In this document: positions 10,036 to 21,931 of the stretch, one piece after another
Layout of the letters: every line of letters begins with the position of its first letter
How positions within the stretch are numbered: position 1 is the stretch's first letter
The notes under the pieces: model-generated
Told to the model about the DNA's origin: nothing
What the model saw: only the letters and a program-made list of their open reading frames with translations
Database searches by the model: none
Source of the DNA: Heterodera schachtii
Taxonomy: Eukaryota; Nematoda; Chromadorea; Rhabditida; Heteroderidae
Assembly (NCBI GenBank): GCA_023374025.1
Contig: SIJG01000096.1
Location: forward strand, 199,822-263,821
DNA length: 64,000 bases
Reading direction: 5' to 3'
Made by a program: the position numbers and the translations under genes

Positions 10036-11291
10036 TAGGGTTGCTCCCCGTCCCCGAGCTCCCGGTCCCCGACCCCGATCCCCGACATTTTTGGGCCTAT
10101 TCCCCGCCCCGACCCCCGACATGTCGATCCCCGAGGTCCCCGGCCCCGACTTTTTGCCCCCCGACTCCCCGACATAATTCGGGGAATGGGGGTCTGAGTG
10201 AAAAATTAGAGATGAAAATTGGATAAAGGAAAAAATTAAAAAATAAGCATAAATATATTCTTTAAAAGTTGTACTAGCATTGTGCAGATGGCCTAGTGGT
10301 TAGTTTCGTTGACTTTCCCTTCTTCTTTTCCCTGGTTCAATCCCTCTACAGGAAAAAATTATTTTAAATTTTCTTTTTCTATATTCATTATTTTCCTACC
10401 GACAAAATATGATTCCTCATAGTTTTATTTTCAATTAACACATATTTTATCATTTTTAAATGAAAATTCGTACAAATTGTTGAACCTGGTAATCCCAACC
10501 AGAGTCCTTTTTTGCTGGAAATCTGTTAACAAATTACACTTAAATTTTCAAAATTTTCTCCGGCGGCGCCTATCGGCACCGCCGGACCCCTTTCTTCCCC
10601 AAAAGATTTCTGGAAAAAGCGCGCCGAAAAAAGTGACGTGAACAGCAAATCTGAATTTCTTATAATATTCGATCATTTAGTCCAAAATGATTAATTATTT
10701 GAAATAATTGAACAAAGTTTGATTTGAAAATTTTCATTAATTTAATTAAGCTTTAAGTTTTGAATTTTATAAAATAAAAAATTAATTTTGTATTTTCACT
10801 TGAAAAAAAATTAAAATTGAATTTTTAAAAATTTTTTGAATTTTTAAAAATTCCCGGTTGGTCCCTGTTCTCGGTCCCGGTCCCGAATAAAAATCGAGGT
10901 CCCGGTCCCGACTTCTCAGACCCCGGCAAGTCCCGGTCCCGGTTTTGCTCAAAATTCCCGGTCCCGCTTCGCACTAATTAAAACACAATTGGTTCAAAAA
11001 AATCATTCAAAAAAAAATTTTTGCGGCACATTTTTTTAAAGAATTTTGGGAACAAGCGGGGCGGAAGGCCGGCGGTGACGACAGGCGTTGCCGGAAAAAA
11101 ATGAAAATTTACGAGCATTTAAAAAGAAAAAAATGATTTTTTTTGGGTTAAAATAAAATTTGGTCATTCCCCGACCGGGGTCCCCGATCCCCGACAATTG
11201 AGCTCCTCCCCGCCCCGACCCCCGACATGTCGCCCCCCGAGGTCCCCGGCCCCCGACTTTTTGTCCCCCGAGGGCTCGGGGAGCAACCCTA
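10036..11291. mobile_element. hAT-like composite element, 1256 bp
   Basis: Ends are TAGGGTTGCTCCCCG and its inverse CGGGGAGCAACCCTA. GTTTTATG flanks both sides exactly (10028-10035, 11292-11299). The interior is a mosaic: CCCCGA repeats at both ends (10045-10180, 11165-11285), a tRNA-like segment (10281-10350), the hairpin repeat (10561-10584) and a block of TCCCGG repeats (10850-10970). It encodes no transposase. It lies about 400 bp upstream of the BTB gene. Confidence 0.85.
10281..10350 (+). tRNA. tRNA-like sequence or tRNA-derived relic
   Basis: Contains a good A box, TGGCCTAGTGGTTAG, and a near B box, GGTTCAATCC, 48 bp apart. The ends TGTGCAG and CTCTACA can pair with one mismatch. The anticodon arm is pyrimidine-rich and does not fold convincingly, so this is more likely a tRNA pseudogene or SINE promoter than a working tRNA. 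Confidence 0.35.
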
Positions 11292-11694
11292 GTTTTATGC
11301 CCTTGCATTCCCAATAATAATTTCACTGACCCATCCAAAATGCTCTGAGATTGTTTGTTTATATTGATCCAAATCATTCCCACGGTTTATGCTGCGTTTT
11401 TATTTTTTCCATTCTTTTTCTTATAATAGGTAAATCCTTCTCCTAGAAAGCGGTAATTCCAAATAATCAAAAGCCTTAAATCCGGGGGTTTGATGGGTCG
11501 GCAATAATAAAAGCTATTTGCACAAATCATTTTAATGAACAATTATTATGTAATAGTTTTGTTTTTGCTTTATTCCATAAAAAGTTAATTTTTAAACAAA
11601 AATCCATGTTTATTTTTACTTAATTATATTTAATTTCCTAGTCTTTAAAGAATAAATTCTCCTCCTCTATTACAGTATCAGCATTACTATTGCT

Positions 11695-12922
11695 ATGGAC
11701 ACATTCGATGAATTTGTTATTGTCAACGAAAAAGCATTCACTGATATTTTACTCACATTTGGTTATAATCGAGACGGTAACAGTGAGATCAAATTCAGTG
11801 ATGTCACTCAATTCGCTGCACTGTAATTACCATAATTAATGTAATTACAAGAAAAAGAAAGTGTTTTTAAGCGAATTTCGACTTGATTATGCCAAATCAT
11901 TGGAAATCAAACACATTGGCAAAGCGGCGAGGGAAAATTTGCCGTTGGCACAAATTATTCGCTGGCAATGGGATGAGAAGGGCTCACAACAAATCACAGA
12001 TGTGAATTAATAAAAATATTTAAATTTTAAAAAAATGTCCGAATTTTCAGACACAAATACTCACGACGGGAGGAAATGTTCGGTTTCATTGCCTCAATTA
12101 TTTGGGTTCAATTGTTGTCCGAATTTTGAAGAAAAAGGACGACTCACAAACAGCGGAAAAGTAAAATCCATACAATTAAAATTTGTTTAATTAATCAATT
12201 AATATTTTTGTTTCCTTTTAAGTCCATTTCACTCTCTCAACTCTCCGGACGATGATTTTATGGTGGAAATCGGTGACAAAAAGGTGAATATTATTAATTT
12301 GCTTTTCAATCTGTCATTTTATTTATTTTTAAATTTATGATGCTTTATCCACTTTTTCAGGTGACTTTGTCCGCTTCTCGGCTTCGCTGCTTCTCCCCGG
12401 TGATCGATCGGATGCTCAGCGTGGAGATGAGGGAGAAGCAGCAGCGATCGGTCACTTTGAACGAATTGGGCATTGACATGGACCAATTTTTGGATTTTAT
12501 TGTGTACACTTCGCCAAATGCTCTGAGCCGCCCAATTCTTCCAAATCGTAAAATTAAATAATTAAAAATTTTAAATTTATGAAAAATTTTAGCAAAAAAT
12601 GTGCTTATGCTGCTCAGTTTGGCTAACTTCTTCCAGATCGATTGGTTGAAGTCGCGCTGTGAGACGCATTTATTCAATTGTGTGGAGATTCCGTTGATCG
12701 ACCGTGTTAATCTAATCGAAAAATATGGGCTTACAAATTTGAAAGTTCTTTTTTTTAATTTTGTCATTTTTTAAATTTAAATTATTATTTTCCTTTCAGA
12801 ATTTCTTTTTGAATTTGAATGTGGACAAATTGCGTGCCTTTTTCAAGGAAAATCATGAATTTTTTTTGGCGACGATCACCAAAGAATTTTACGGCGAATT
12901 GATCGCGCGAATTTGTAGTTGA
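11695..12922 (+). CDS. BTB/POZ-domain protein
   Basis: Seven exons: 11695-11802, 11852-12001, 12051-12160, 12223-12283, 12361-12547, 12593-12744, 12800-12922. Phases agree throughout and give 296 residues. The N-terminal 150 residues resemble no domain I can name, though nematode BTB proteins often carry MATH there. The BTB fold begins near FMVEIGDKKVTLSASRL and includes CFSPVIDRML, a strand near QRSVTLNELG, FLDFIVYTS and the helical pair VLMLLSLANFFQIDWLKSRC, followed by a C-terminal extension. BTB proteins usually dimerise and often act as adaptors for Cullin-3 ubiquitin ligases; that role is family knowledge. It is the only complete single-copy gene between the arms. Confidence 0.82.
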
Positions 12923-13520
12923 ATTTCAAAATGAATTTTCTCTCACCAATTCTTTCGCCATTCAAGCTTGAATCTTCAAACCAAGATAAAAAGTCGCTTT
13001 TTCGTGCCTATTAGTCGTAGCAAGTTAACAACAAACAAAGGCATATGCCTCAAAATCCGGTCCCTTCTTATTATCATTAGGGCTTGTCAAATATGAACCA
13101 ATTCCAATAATTATAAACAAAGTTATAACAAAAACCCCGGTTAGCGCTTAGTTGGTGGGATTTTTGGCCTGCTGTTGCCCGCTTGCGATTTTTCTTTTAA
13201 AGATAAAGCGTAAGGCCTGGAGCGGAAAATTTTGCCTATTTTTGAATTAGTTTTTTAAAACTTTTTCCTTGAATATTTTTTGACAACTCAGTGCTGAATT
13301 CCCGGTTCCGGGCTCTAATAACAATGGATAAACAACACTACAGTACACATTTGTCAGCGTTTGTATATGCATTGAATAATTAAATCATTAAATATTTATA
13401 AGGTATACTGTGAAAGTGAAATAAAATACGAGACGCCATAAAAACGCGAAAATTTTAGACTCGAATTTTTTTACTGAAAATGATTTAAAAGAATTTATTT
13501 TGTTATAAATAAATAAAATT
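12923..13520. other. Intergenic sequence after the BTB gene
   Basis: A/T-rich, with a patch of moderate GC at 13130-13220 and a CCCGGTTCCGGG palindrome near 13300. No gene seen. Confidence 0.4.
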
Positions 13521-13523
13521 CAG

Positions 13524-13590
13524 GATAACAGAAGCACAACCACGGGTAAAGACTTGGTGTGGTTCGCCGATTTGCGGATGCTTTTGGAGA
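13524..13590 (+). pseudogene. Fragment of family S exon 4 (S7)
   Basis: After an intact TTCAG acceptor the sequence reads GATAACAGAAGCACAACCAC and on to GACTTGGTGTGGTTCG, the start of family S exon 4, and then diverges after about 60 bp. It lies at the inner edge of the right arm. Confidence 0.75.
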
Positions 13591-13884
13591 TTACAATTTC
13601 TAAGAATTACCGATTTTTAATTTTCATTTGCATTTAGAATTATTTCTTATTGGAACTCGCTTTTTTAAAAATTTTTCTTCCTTTTCTCTAAAATTTAGCT
13701 AACAAATAAGCAGAACGGAAGAACTAATCTTTTTTTTATACGTAAAAAAACAGAAAATTTAAAAAATTTATTTCTAATATAAACTTTAACATTTTAAATG
13801 TAGCAAAAATAAGCGACTAAAAGCATTCTGTGCTCGTTCTTTTTCTTATTTCCATAGTATGCTTCTTCTTTTCACTTATGGCTT

Positions 13885-14277
13885 CTAATCATCACCTCCG
13901 CCGCTGCTGTCATTTCCTCCTCCGTGTCCTCCTCCTCCGTGTCCTCCTCCATGTCCTCCTCCTCCGTTTCCTCCTCCGTTTCCTCTTCCTCCGTTGCCCC
14001 ATGTTCCACCTCCACTTCCTCTCTTTTCCTTCTTCCCTACTTCCTCTTCTGCTGCTTTCTTTTCCTTCTTCCCTTCCTCCACTTCCGCTTCTCTTTTTTC
14101 CATCTTTTCTTCCTTCAATTCCGTTTTTTCGTTGTCAGCTTCAAGATCTTTACCATTTCCCGATGGATCTATTTAAAATATTAAAAATAAATTTGTTAAA
14201 TTAATTTTTTACTCACAAGCATCGATGATTAATGCACAAAATGTCAAGGAAAGCAATAAAATTATTGAAAATTTCAT
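13885..14277 (-). CDS. Small secreted Lys/Glu-rich then Gly-rich protein, mirror copy
   Basis: Mirror of the gene at 7300-7698. Exon 1 is 14277-14217 and exon 2 is 14168-13885. The signal peptide is MKFSIILLLSLTFCALIIDA (one A to T change). The Lys/Glu segment differs at several positions (for example KDLEADNEKTELKEE) and the Gly tail is shorter by a few residues. The open frame, splice sites and upstream TATA-like box are all kept, so both copies look functional. Confidence 0.75.
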
Positions 14278-16472
14278 TTTTAAAGGGGATTATTTTTATT
14301 AATTGGGTATAATTAAATTAAATGATGACTTTTGCTGCGCACTTTTGCGCTTAAATAGTCCAATTAATTTTGTTTTTGGTTCCATTTTCCTTTTATTTTC
14401 ACGAAAATTTATTGAAAACAAACGCCAAACAGAATCATCATTCATCGATGGAAGTTGATTGATGAAAAGTAATTAATTAGTGTCTGAAATCATTGACTAT
14501 TAATTGCTAATTAGTTCCTATTTATTTGTTGACTGCCAAAATAAAGTCGCGACTCGTAAAATTGAAGAGAATTTATTTGAACAAAACTGGTAAAAGTTGA
14601 TGAAAAATATTATTAAAAATAGCGGAAATCAATTGCTACAAACTATAATTAGATAATTAGTTAAAAGTGCATCAATTCAATCAACTTGAAGATGCAATTA
14701 AATATCCATAAAATATTCCAAAAAGGAGAATTTTTTTTTTGTTGAAGGAATTCGTCTTATTTAAACCGAGAATTAATGTGCTTCATTATATAAATTTATT
14801 AAATAATATTAATAAAAATATGCAAATGATATTTAATACATAAGATCCGTTCGAACACCAAAATCAATTAATAAATAATTTTTTTTTAATTCTTATCGGA
14901 TAAATCAACTTTAATTCTTTGAAGCCTTTTCCAAATTATTAATTAAATTTAAATTCGCTTTAATTACTTAAATTTAAATATCCAATTCTCTAGGTCGGCT
15001 CCTGTCGACCAGTGGTGGGACGCGTTCGCATTGAAATATTTAAATTTGTGTTAAAAATACAGAAAATTACCCATTTTGATGTAAATGCATTTCTACAATC
15101 TTTCGGATTTAAACCATATTTTGGATAATTTTGTGAATAGTCTATGCCAGGGTTTTTGCGAATCGGAAAATAAGATACGAAAAAGACAAAACAAAAATAA
15201 AAACCAAAAGGCGAAATGCGAAAAGCACTAAAAACAACGAAAATGCGAAACGAAATGATCAACATCCCTGGTATATGCTATGCCACCGGGGTTTTTAGTT
15301 ACTAAAAGAATTGAAATTAATATTTTTGTGTTCTCAGCAATATTCTCGAATGAATGGGACTTTAAAGTTAAACATATAAATTGTCTTAAAATGCAAAAAA
15401 CAAGTGTTAAAATGCCATTTCTGCAATCTTTCGGTTTTGAAAATATTTGGATAATCTGTGAACAATATATGTATGCTCTTTGGCGTTTTTATTTATTAAA
15501 TTATTTTTTAAAATTAATATTTTAATAAAATTATGCATTAAAATTAATATTTTAAAGTTCTTGCAATATTTTCGAGTAATTGGAAATTCAAAATTAAACA
15601 TTTAAAATTAATGCTGTTTGTTGGTCAATTCATAAAAATGTTTTCAAAATATCATCATCATCATTATGATTTATTCATATTTTTATGTTCTTCCATGCAG
15701 CAATTCATTCATCCTCCGATATGAGAATCATCCTTATTCAGCAAATTATCTTGTGATTTTTTTAATATAATTTTTGAATTTTATTTGTCGTAGAAAAATG
15801 ACGGAAAGCATTTGAAAATGGCAAATAAATTTGCATTAACATAACCTTTTGCATCATTCATAGTCAATTGTCGGGGAATAAAATCGCCTATTTAAAGCGG
15901 AGAATTTATTTTTTTACCATTCACTTTTAAAAATTGTTTATTAATTTTATATTTATTAGTATAAAATTTTCTCCATTTGGTTTGGAGCTTTATCGAACTT
16001 TATAATTACATAATTTGGCTTTTTCAGTTTAAAAAAACAAACAAAAAACACCAAGTGAGTGGACCTAACAATTTAAAAATATCCCCCCCCCCAAAATGGA
16101 AACTTTTTCAATTTGTATCCCTCGTCATTTAATTTTTCTTCATTAAAGTTTTCTTTATTAAAATTTTTATTAGTTTATAAGAATAAAATCGTTAATAAGA
16201 ATTTTAATTTTAATATCATTTGGGTTTATTTACCTATTTCATAATATTTATTAAATGTTTTCCACTTTTCTTACTTTTTTTACCTATAAATCTTAGCTTC
16301 ATAATAATAAAATAAATTCTCGTAAATAATAATAAATAATAATTAAATTTCTAATATAATTGATTAATTTCACAACAATTATTTCCGTAAACAAATATTT
16401 GTACATTTTAATAATATATTCGTCTGTATCTTAATAAAATAATAAATTATTTATTCATTTTTCGAAAATAAA
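14278..16472. other. Intergenic region between divergent secreted-protein genes (right arm)
   Basis: Mirror of 4402-7299 but without most of its GC-rich repeat insertions. It contains the MITE at 15148-15270 and otherwise A/T-rich sequence. No gene seen. Confidence 0.6.
15148..15270. mobile_element. hAT-like MITE, 123 bp
   Basis: Ends CAGGGTTTTTGC and AACATCCCTG. Flanks are GTCTATGC (15140-15147) and GTATATGC (15271-15278), an 8-bp duplication with one change. It is shared with the left arm, so it inserted before the inverted duplication formed. Confidence 0.7.
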
Positions 16473-18032
16473 ATGGTATTATTCTTCGCTTCATCAATTT
16501 TATTTCTCGGATTTTTTTGGCTTTTTGCCAACATTTCGCTTTTTTGTGCTGCGCCAAATCCAATGACTTTGGCTTTAAACCAAGGTTTGGCATTGTGGTT
16601 TTATTGCTAAAATTAAAAAATCATTTTTAAAAAGGTCCAACATTTTCTGGAAAATCGCCAAAGTTTTCGGTTCAAATGAAATCGGAAGAACAAAAAAGCC
16701 ATTCCAATATGATCAAAAAGGTGATGAATCGGCGTCATGCCTCAGCACATTCACCAATGGAAATTGGTAAATTAAATTAAAATAAATATATTTATTAATA
16801 AACAAATTCTAGCAATTGAAAAGCCGATAGAAGCAATAGAAAAGAAAATTATTAGACCCAAAATTGAAATAAAATTGGAAAATGAAATGGATGGACAAAG
16901 CGCCACAAATTCAAACATTTCGCCAAATTTCAAATGCCCTCTCAACGAATATTTGTCCGCTGTTGTGGCTTATCACGGCTTTTACCACAAAGTGCCAGCG
17001 AAAACAATCGCAAAAATTGCACTGAATTTGATTTTTGCTGTTTTGTCCAAGCAAAACTCTGATCAGCCGATTTTTGGTGGCATTTTGACATTTGACCATT
17101 TTTCGGTGATTCGTCAAAATGAATTTGAATTTGGCGCCGAAGAATTGGCGGGAAATTTGAAAATGGAATTTAACGAAACGGTGGAAAAGGTCAAAGACCC
17201 ACGGGAAAGGACACTTCCACAAGAACAGAGATCGAAAAAGCAGATGATTTGGCTGAAAGATGTGCTGTTTATGAGTCCAGAGCAAATCAAAGTTTGTCAT
17301 TAATTGCTTAATTACCCATTTAATTACCCAATTAAATAAATATTTATTAAATAATTCAGGATAACAGAAGCACAACAACGGGCAAAGACTTGGTGTGGTT
17401 CGTCGGTTTGCTGCTCTACCGAATGTTGTTCAACAACAAACACCCCATGGACAATTGGGAGCCAAAGCGCCGTTTGGACATGGAATTCATGGCCAAGATG
17501 GGCTTCTCCAATGTTGAAGCAGTTCAATGGCATGTACAAAACGGACGATTTTGTGACTGGAGACTTTGGCATCATTCCGTTGAAGCCGAATAGTCGGTGG
17601 ATTTGGATGCCGGAGAGTGGGCGAGACGAAACTGGGGAAATGGCACTGGTGGAGGAACGGATTGGCATGGAACAGGTGGCCAATTAAAATGTTAAAACGG
17701 ACTAATTAATTAGTAATTATTATTTAGGATTATATCAGAAAATTGAGAAGCATTGTCAGTGAATTTGTGGAGAATAACCACAAAATGCAATTCAATTATT
17801 CAAGATTTGCTGGTGATGAAGAGAATAATGCGCCTCAGAAAAAATTGTTTGATTTGACCAAAGTAATTAGAATTAATTATTCAATTAATTTATTCAATTA
17901 TAATTAATATTTAAATTAATTAACAATATTATCTCTAATTAATTCATGTTTTAGTTGTGCCTTCAAACATTTCCTGAGCATCGAATCTCGCCTAATTTCC
18001 TTGAACAACTCCTTGTGTTGATGTCAAATTGA
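16473..18032 (+). pseudogene. Family S copy S2, frameshifted in exon 4
   Basis: Mirror of S1 with the same six-exon layout and signal peptide. Exon 3 (about 16813-17291) is open. In exon 4, TCCGAGTTGAAG of S1 has become TCCAATGTTGAAG near 17507-17519, a one-base insertion that shifts the frame and brings a stop at 17591-17593. The remaining exon 4 (RWIWMPESG), exon 5 (from about 17729) and exon 6 (ending 18032) stay intact in the original frame. This looks like a recent pseudogene; a base-calling error at one position would restore it. Confidence 0.75.
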
Positions 18033-18617
18033 TAGATCATCCGATGAATAATGTGCCAAAAGCATTGTTTCATTCTAATTAGTCCAAATGTATTGGTAAT
18101 TCATATTGTTGATTAGAATAATTCTTTCAAAAGGATTATTTCCCAAAAATGTTTATAAATTTCGCATTTAAATGCTATCGCACAATAATTATTTTAATTT
18201 TTTTACCATATTCAACTGTGATCATACTTTTATTATAATAAATTAGTTTTTTTTTGGGATATCGAACAATAACAAGAAGAATAAAATTTTGTTACTTTTC
18301 AACAAAATTATGCCATATTTTACCGAAAAAATTAATGGTATTTTGGGTTCCGTTTTTTAAATAATACTCATTTTTGAATTTTTTCGAAATAATGAAAAAA
18401 AAGGTAAACAGTATGTCAACACTGATATTACATTCTTAAAATATATTAGGATAATCGCCAGGGTGGCCAAATAAAATAAGAAACAAAATTATTCAAGTTT
18501 TACAAAAGATGTTAAATTTTAAAATATCTTTTATCTCATTTCAAAAAAAAGAACATCAATTTAGCTAATAATAATCGATAATTAAATCCAAAAATAAATA
18601 AACATATAAATGTTAAA

Positions 18618-18911
18618 TTAAATTAAATCAGCTACTATCAGTTTGTCAATGTATTCTGATTCCAAATTGACAAAATCACGTTGATCGGTTTCTTTCATTC
18701 CTTGGGATAAATTGTTTCTGGCGAAATGTTTTTGAATTTTTTGTTCCGCCAAATTCAAATTGGCACCGCCTCTCCGTCCACCGCCCAAACCAATGAATTT
18801 GTAACTGTTCACTATCACATCGTCCAACTCCTGCTTCAATTTGATGTCATTCTGCTGTAAATGCCCTCCGACTTGGCCTTGTTTGCTTTGAATTTGGGTT
18901 TCATTCTTCAT
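18618..18911 (-). CDS. Hypothetical 97-residue protein
   Basis: An ATG-started frame of 97 residues, hydrophilic, Gln-rich at the N-terminus, with a GLGGGRRGGANLNLAEQ stretch in the middle and an acidic end. There is no signal peptide or membrane segment. The Arg-Gly cluster hints at nucleic-acid or protein binding, but I recognise no family. It lies just outside the right arm and downstream of the poly(A) polymerase-like gene on the same strand, and might be a terminal exon of a larger gene. Confidence 0.45.
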   Translation of the reverse strand: MKNETQIQSKQGQVGGHLQQNDIKLKQELDDVIVNSYKFIGLGGGRRGGANLNLAEQKIQKHFARNNLSQGMKETDQRDFVNLESEYIDKLIVADLI

Positions 18912-19847
18912 TTTGACACCGACAAGCCAAGTCTTGCAGAAAATTTTTGATGAACTAAATGGGAAAAATGCAAAAATATAAAATTAATTTCAAATTTAAT
19001 TGAAAATTACTAAATTAAATTTTCCCCAGTGTGACACCATCGGGGATACCTGCTAAAAAAAGTTTTCAGTTTTGCTCAAAAATTTGCTCACAAATCTTTA
19101 AAATTGACATTTTATGGTCAGAGTTTCTTTTTTGGACTGGTTATACTAAATATGTCTGCCCAGAGACTCGATAATTAGTCTGGACTTTTCCGAGTTATAT
19201 CCAAACTCCAAATTGAAAAAATGACCCAACTACATTTTCGGAATGCTTCATTTGGCAAAAACCAAAATTCAAATCAATTTGTTTTTAATAAGATCATAAT
19301 TTCCTAGTACCGTACATTTTTGTGTATTTTTGTACAGTATACGGTGGACAGCCATTCAACAAAATCACATGACAAAAATCGACATCGTCACGCGTGCAGT
19401 CGCTGAGGCGCGTAAGTTGAACGCGTATGCGTGTAACAACAAATCCGCAAAATTCATTAAATATATTTAAATCGGATGCGACACAAGTGATCGCAAAATA
19501 TTGAGAGTACTGTAATTAATAGGTAATTATTTACGCGTATTTACCTAATTATTTTTGTCCCCAATTTTATAATTATTAATTTACCTTTTCGTGGAATTTT
19601 ATTTGTTGTTCAAATAGCATAGGCAATTTTTCATTTTCACTTTTTGAAGAATAAAACAATTTAAATGCTGAAAATAGGAAAAGCATGGAATTTGAAAATT
19701 CTTTTTAAAAATTTTCAATTGTATAAAAGATAAAATAATTTATTTTTAATTAAAAAATACATAAAATGACAATAGATTTAAATGCAATAAAATAAAATAA
19801 AAATATAATTAAATAAATATTTTTACAACATTTAAAAATTATTTAAA
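18912..19847. other. Intergenic A/T-rich sequence
   Basis: No coding exon seen. Includes a slightly GC-richer patch with ACGCGTATGCG-like motifs at 19385-19440. Confidence 0.4.
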
Positions 19848-21563
19848 TTAATCAATAAAACAAATACCCTCATCAAGTGCATTTTTGATGATTTTTGCTG
19901 TTTGCCAATTAATTAGATATGTACTGTTACTTTCCGGGAAGCCGGGAGTGATCACCGGTATCATAAGTTTACTGTACGCACCGCCGCTACCGTATTGGGA
20001 CAACAAATGGTTTTGCTCATCCCATGCATTCCAATTTAATGATGAATTGGGTCGGATTTCGGCAATTTGTACGGGCAAAGGCCATTCCCTGAATTCATCA
20101 ATTATTTTTAATTGATTATTTAAGATTAAACCATGAAGAATAAGTGAAGAAGAAGCGTTCCAACAGAAATGGTACGGTAGCTTCGGGATACAGTAAGACA
20201 ATCTTTGCCGCCAAAACGCCCAACGATGTGCCATTGAAGAAGCCCATTGCATTATTATAAATATAATTAGCTAAATTTAAAATTACTGCATATATTTGAG
20301 TTTCTTGTTCCAATTTTCTTGGAAAGCTCACATTTTGCCCACAGTTTGAGTACCAAAAGTAATTTATGAAAATTATTGTTCTTTTTGACCATTTCAAGCA
20401 ATTTAAGATTCGAATGATAGCCTTAATTAAGGCAATTTGGCTTCTTATATTAGTCATTACTTAATTACCCGCGAGTGATCGGAGCGACTTTAGCATTTGT
20501 TCCTTGGCATTTGTTAATGAGGCTTGATCATTTCTGTCTTCTTCTTCTTTTAGCTGTTTGATTTTGTTGTCCAATTTTTCTATCATTTCCTCAAATTTTG
20601 TCAAAATATTCTGCTGCCGTAAATCATCGACATCAATTTGCTGCTCTCCAGGAATTGAAGCGAAAACAATGTCAATTTCATGATCAAAATTGATCAGTTT
20701 TAGTCTGATCAGCGGGACCCAATTGGATTGGATCCGTTGCAACGAGTGAACTTCCGGGTGCTGAAAAATGGAGAAATTTATAATTTTTGGTCGGGTTCGG
20801 AAAAATTGAATTTTTGACATTTCCTAATCCTTATTTTGTTGTCCCAGTTTTCCCCGACAACGTAATCATAATTTGTAATTGAGACAATAACTTCTTACAA
20901 AACACAGTCGGCAAAACAGTGAGTCATCATTCCGGCATTCCTCGGCAAATTTTTGATGGCACGGCACTGTGCCGAAGAATTGGTCAGCTTGAATATGTTC
21001 TGGCGACACACAAATGGTGTCAACATCAGAATCCGTAGTAAAAGCACCCAACATCATTGATCCGCTTAACAACAAATCGCTTTGGCCTTTTGACTAAATT
21101 TAAAATTTTGCATGAAATCTTAATTTTAAAAATTAACCCATTCTTTAATGACCGTCCGAATTTTGTTAAAATTTTCATTTATTTCTTGTGTCTTGTTTGT
21201 GTCAAGTAAACCATGACCATTTGTGGTCAAAATTTGTTCCAGCTGAAATAGGAATTGCTATTTTAAAAATTGATAAAAAAATTTTTGAAAGTCATCTATC
21301 AATGCTCATTTATCATAATCATCTAGCCAGATCCAATGACCATAATTTTGAACGCTTAATTTAATTGTCAAAAAAACAAAATTAAATAAACTGATCACCT
21401 TCTCTAATCTTAATTCTTTATCAAATTTAATGATTTATTTAAAATTGAAATTAAAATATAATTATTTTCTTACACGATAAGTCAAGTCTACGTTATTAGC
21501 GCAATTAATTTGTTGAAGGTATTCAATTTGTGCTCGCCATTCAGCTGGTTTTTGCCCAGACAT
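19848..21563 (-). pseudogene. Poly(A) polymerase-like gene with in-frame stop and missing C-terminus
   Basis: Exons: 21563-21474, 21242-21138, 21093-20899, 20760-20132, 20088-19848, all phase-consistent, about 420 codons. The nucleotidyltransferase core is clear: GSMMLGAFTTDSDVDTICV carries the GS motif and two catalytic Asp, and HEIDIVFA the third. The central domain includes GFFNGTSLGVLAAKIVLLYP, and the end has WEWPLPV and MIPVITPGFPESNSTY, all classic for canonical eukaryotic poly(A) polymerases. The RNA-binding C-terminal domain is absent. Near the conserved RSLNGxRVTD region the frame reads RSLAGN, a TAA stop (20461-20463), then VMTN, where the family normally has Arg after Gly-x. A 45-bp intron with a poor GTCGCT donor could remove it. 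Either a decayed paralogue or an odd specialised one. Confidence 0.75.
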
Positions 21564-21931
21564 TAAAAACCGGTTTTGTAAAAAGTTTTTAAATTGATTT
21601 GAATCTGAATTTGATCAGTTATATTTAATGCGGTTTTTTGTTGAGTATTTATTTAATTTAAAGCAAATATATTTATTATATATAAAAACCTAAATAAAAT
21701 TTTAAAATTTTCTTATTTTTTCATTACATAAAATCCACAAAAGTGCAAAGAATACTCGTAACTTAAAATATGAGTTTTTCTTATTTTATCTCGCAGTGTA
21801 ATAAATCGCGTAAAAATTTCAAATTTTCCCCTGTTGGCACGACACCGCCTGACCCAACTAATCATTTTTAGCTTAGAATCGTGTTTAAAACATATAATAT
21901 ATTTCTTGAGAATAAATCGGAGATACAAAGT

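Larger units (their letters stand above)
13570..18560. repeat. Right arm of the inverted duplication
   Basis: Reverse complement of 1-8075, carrying S2 and the second Lys/Glu-Gly-rich gene in mirrored order. It lacks the 488-2616 insertion and so preserves that element's pre-insertion site near 18225-18240. The inner edge falls close to a broken family S exon 4 at 13524-13590. Confidence 0.9.
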
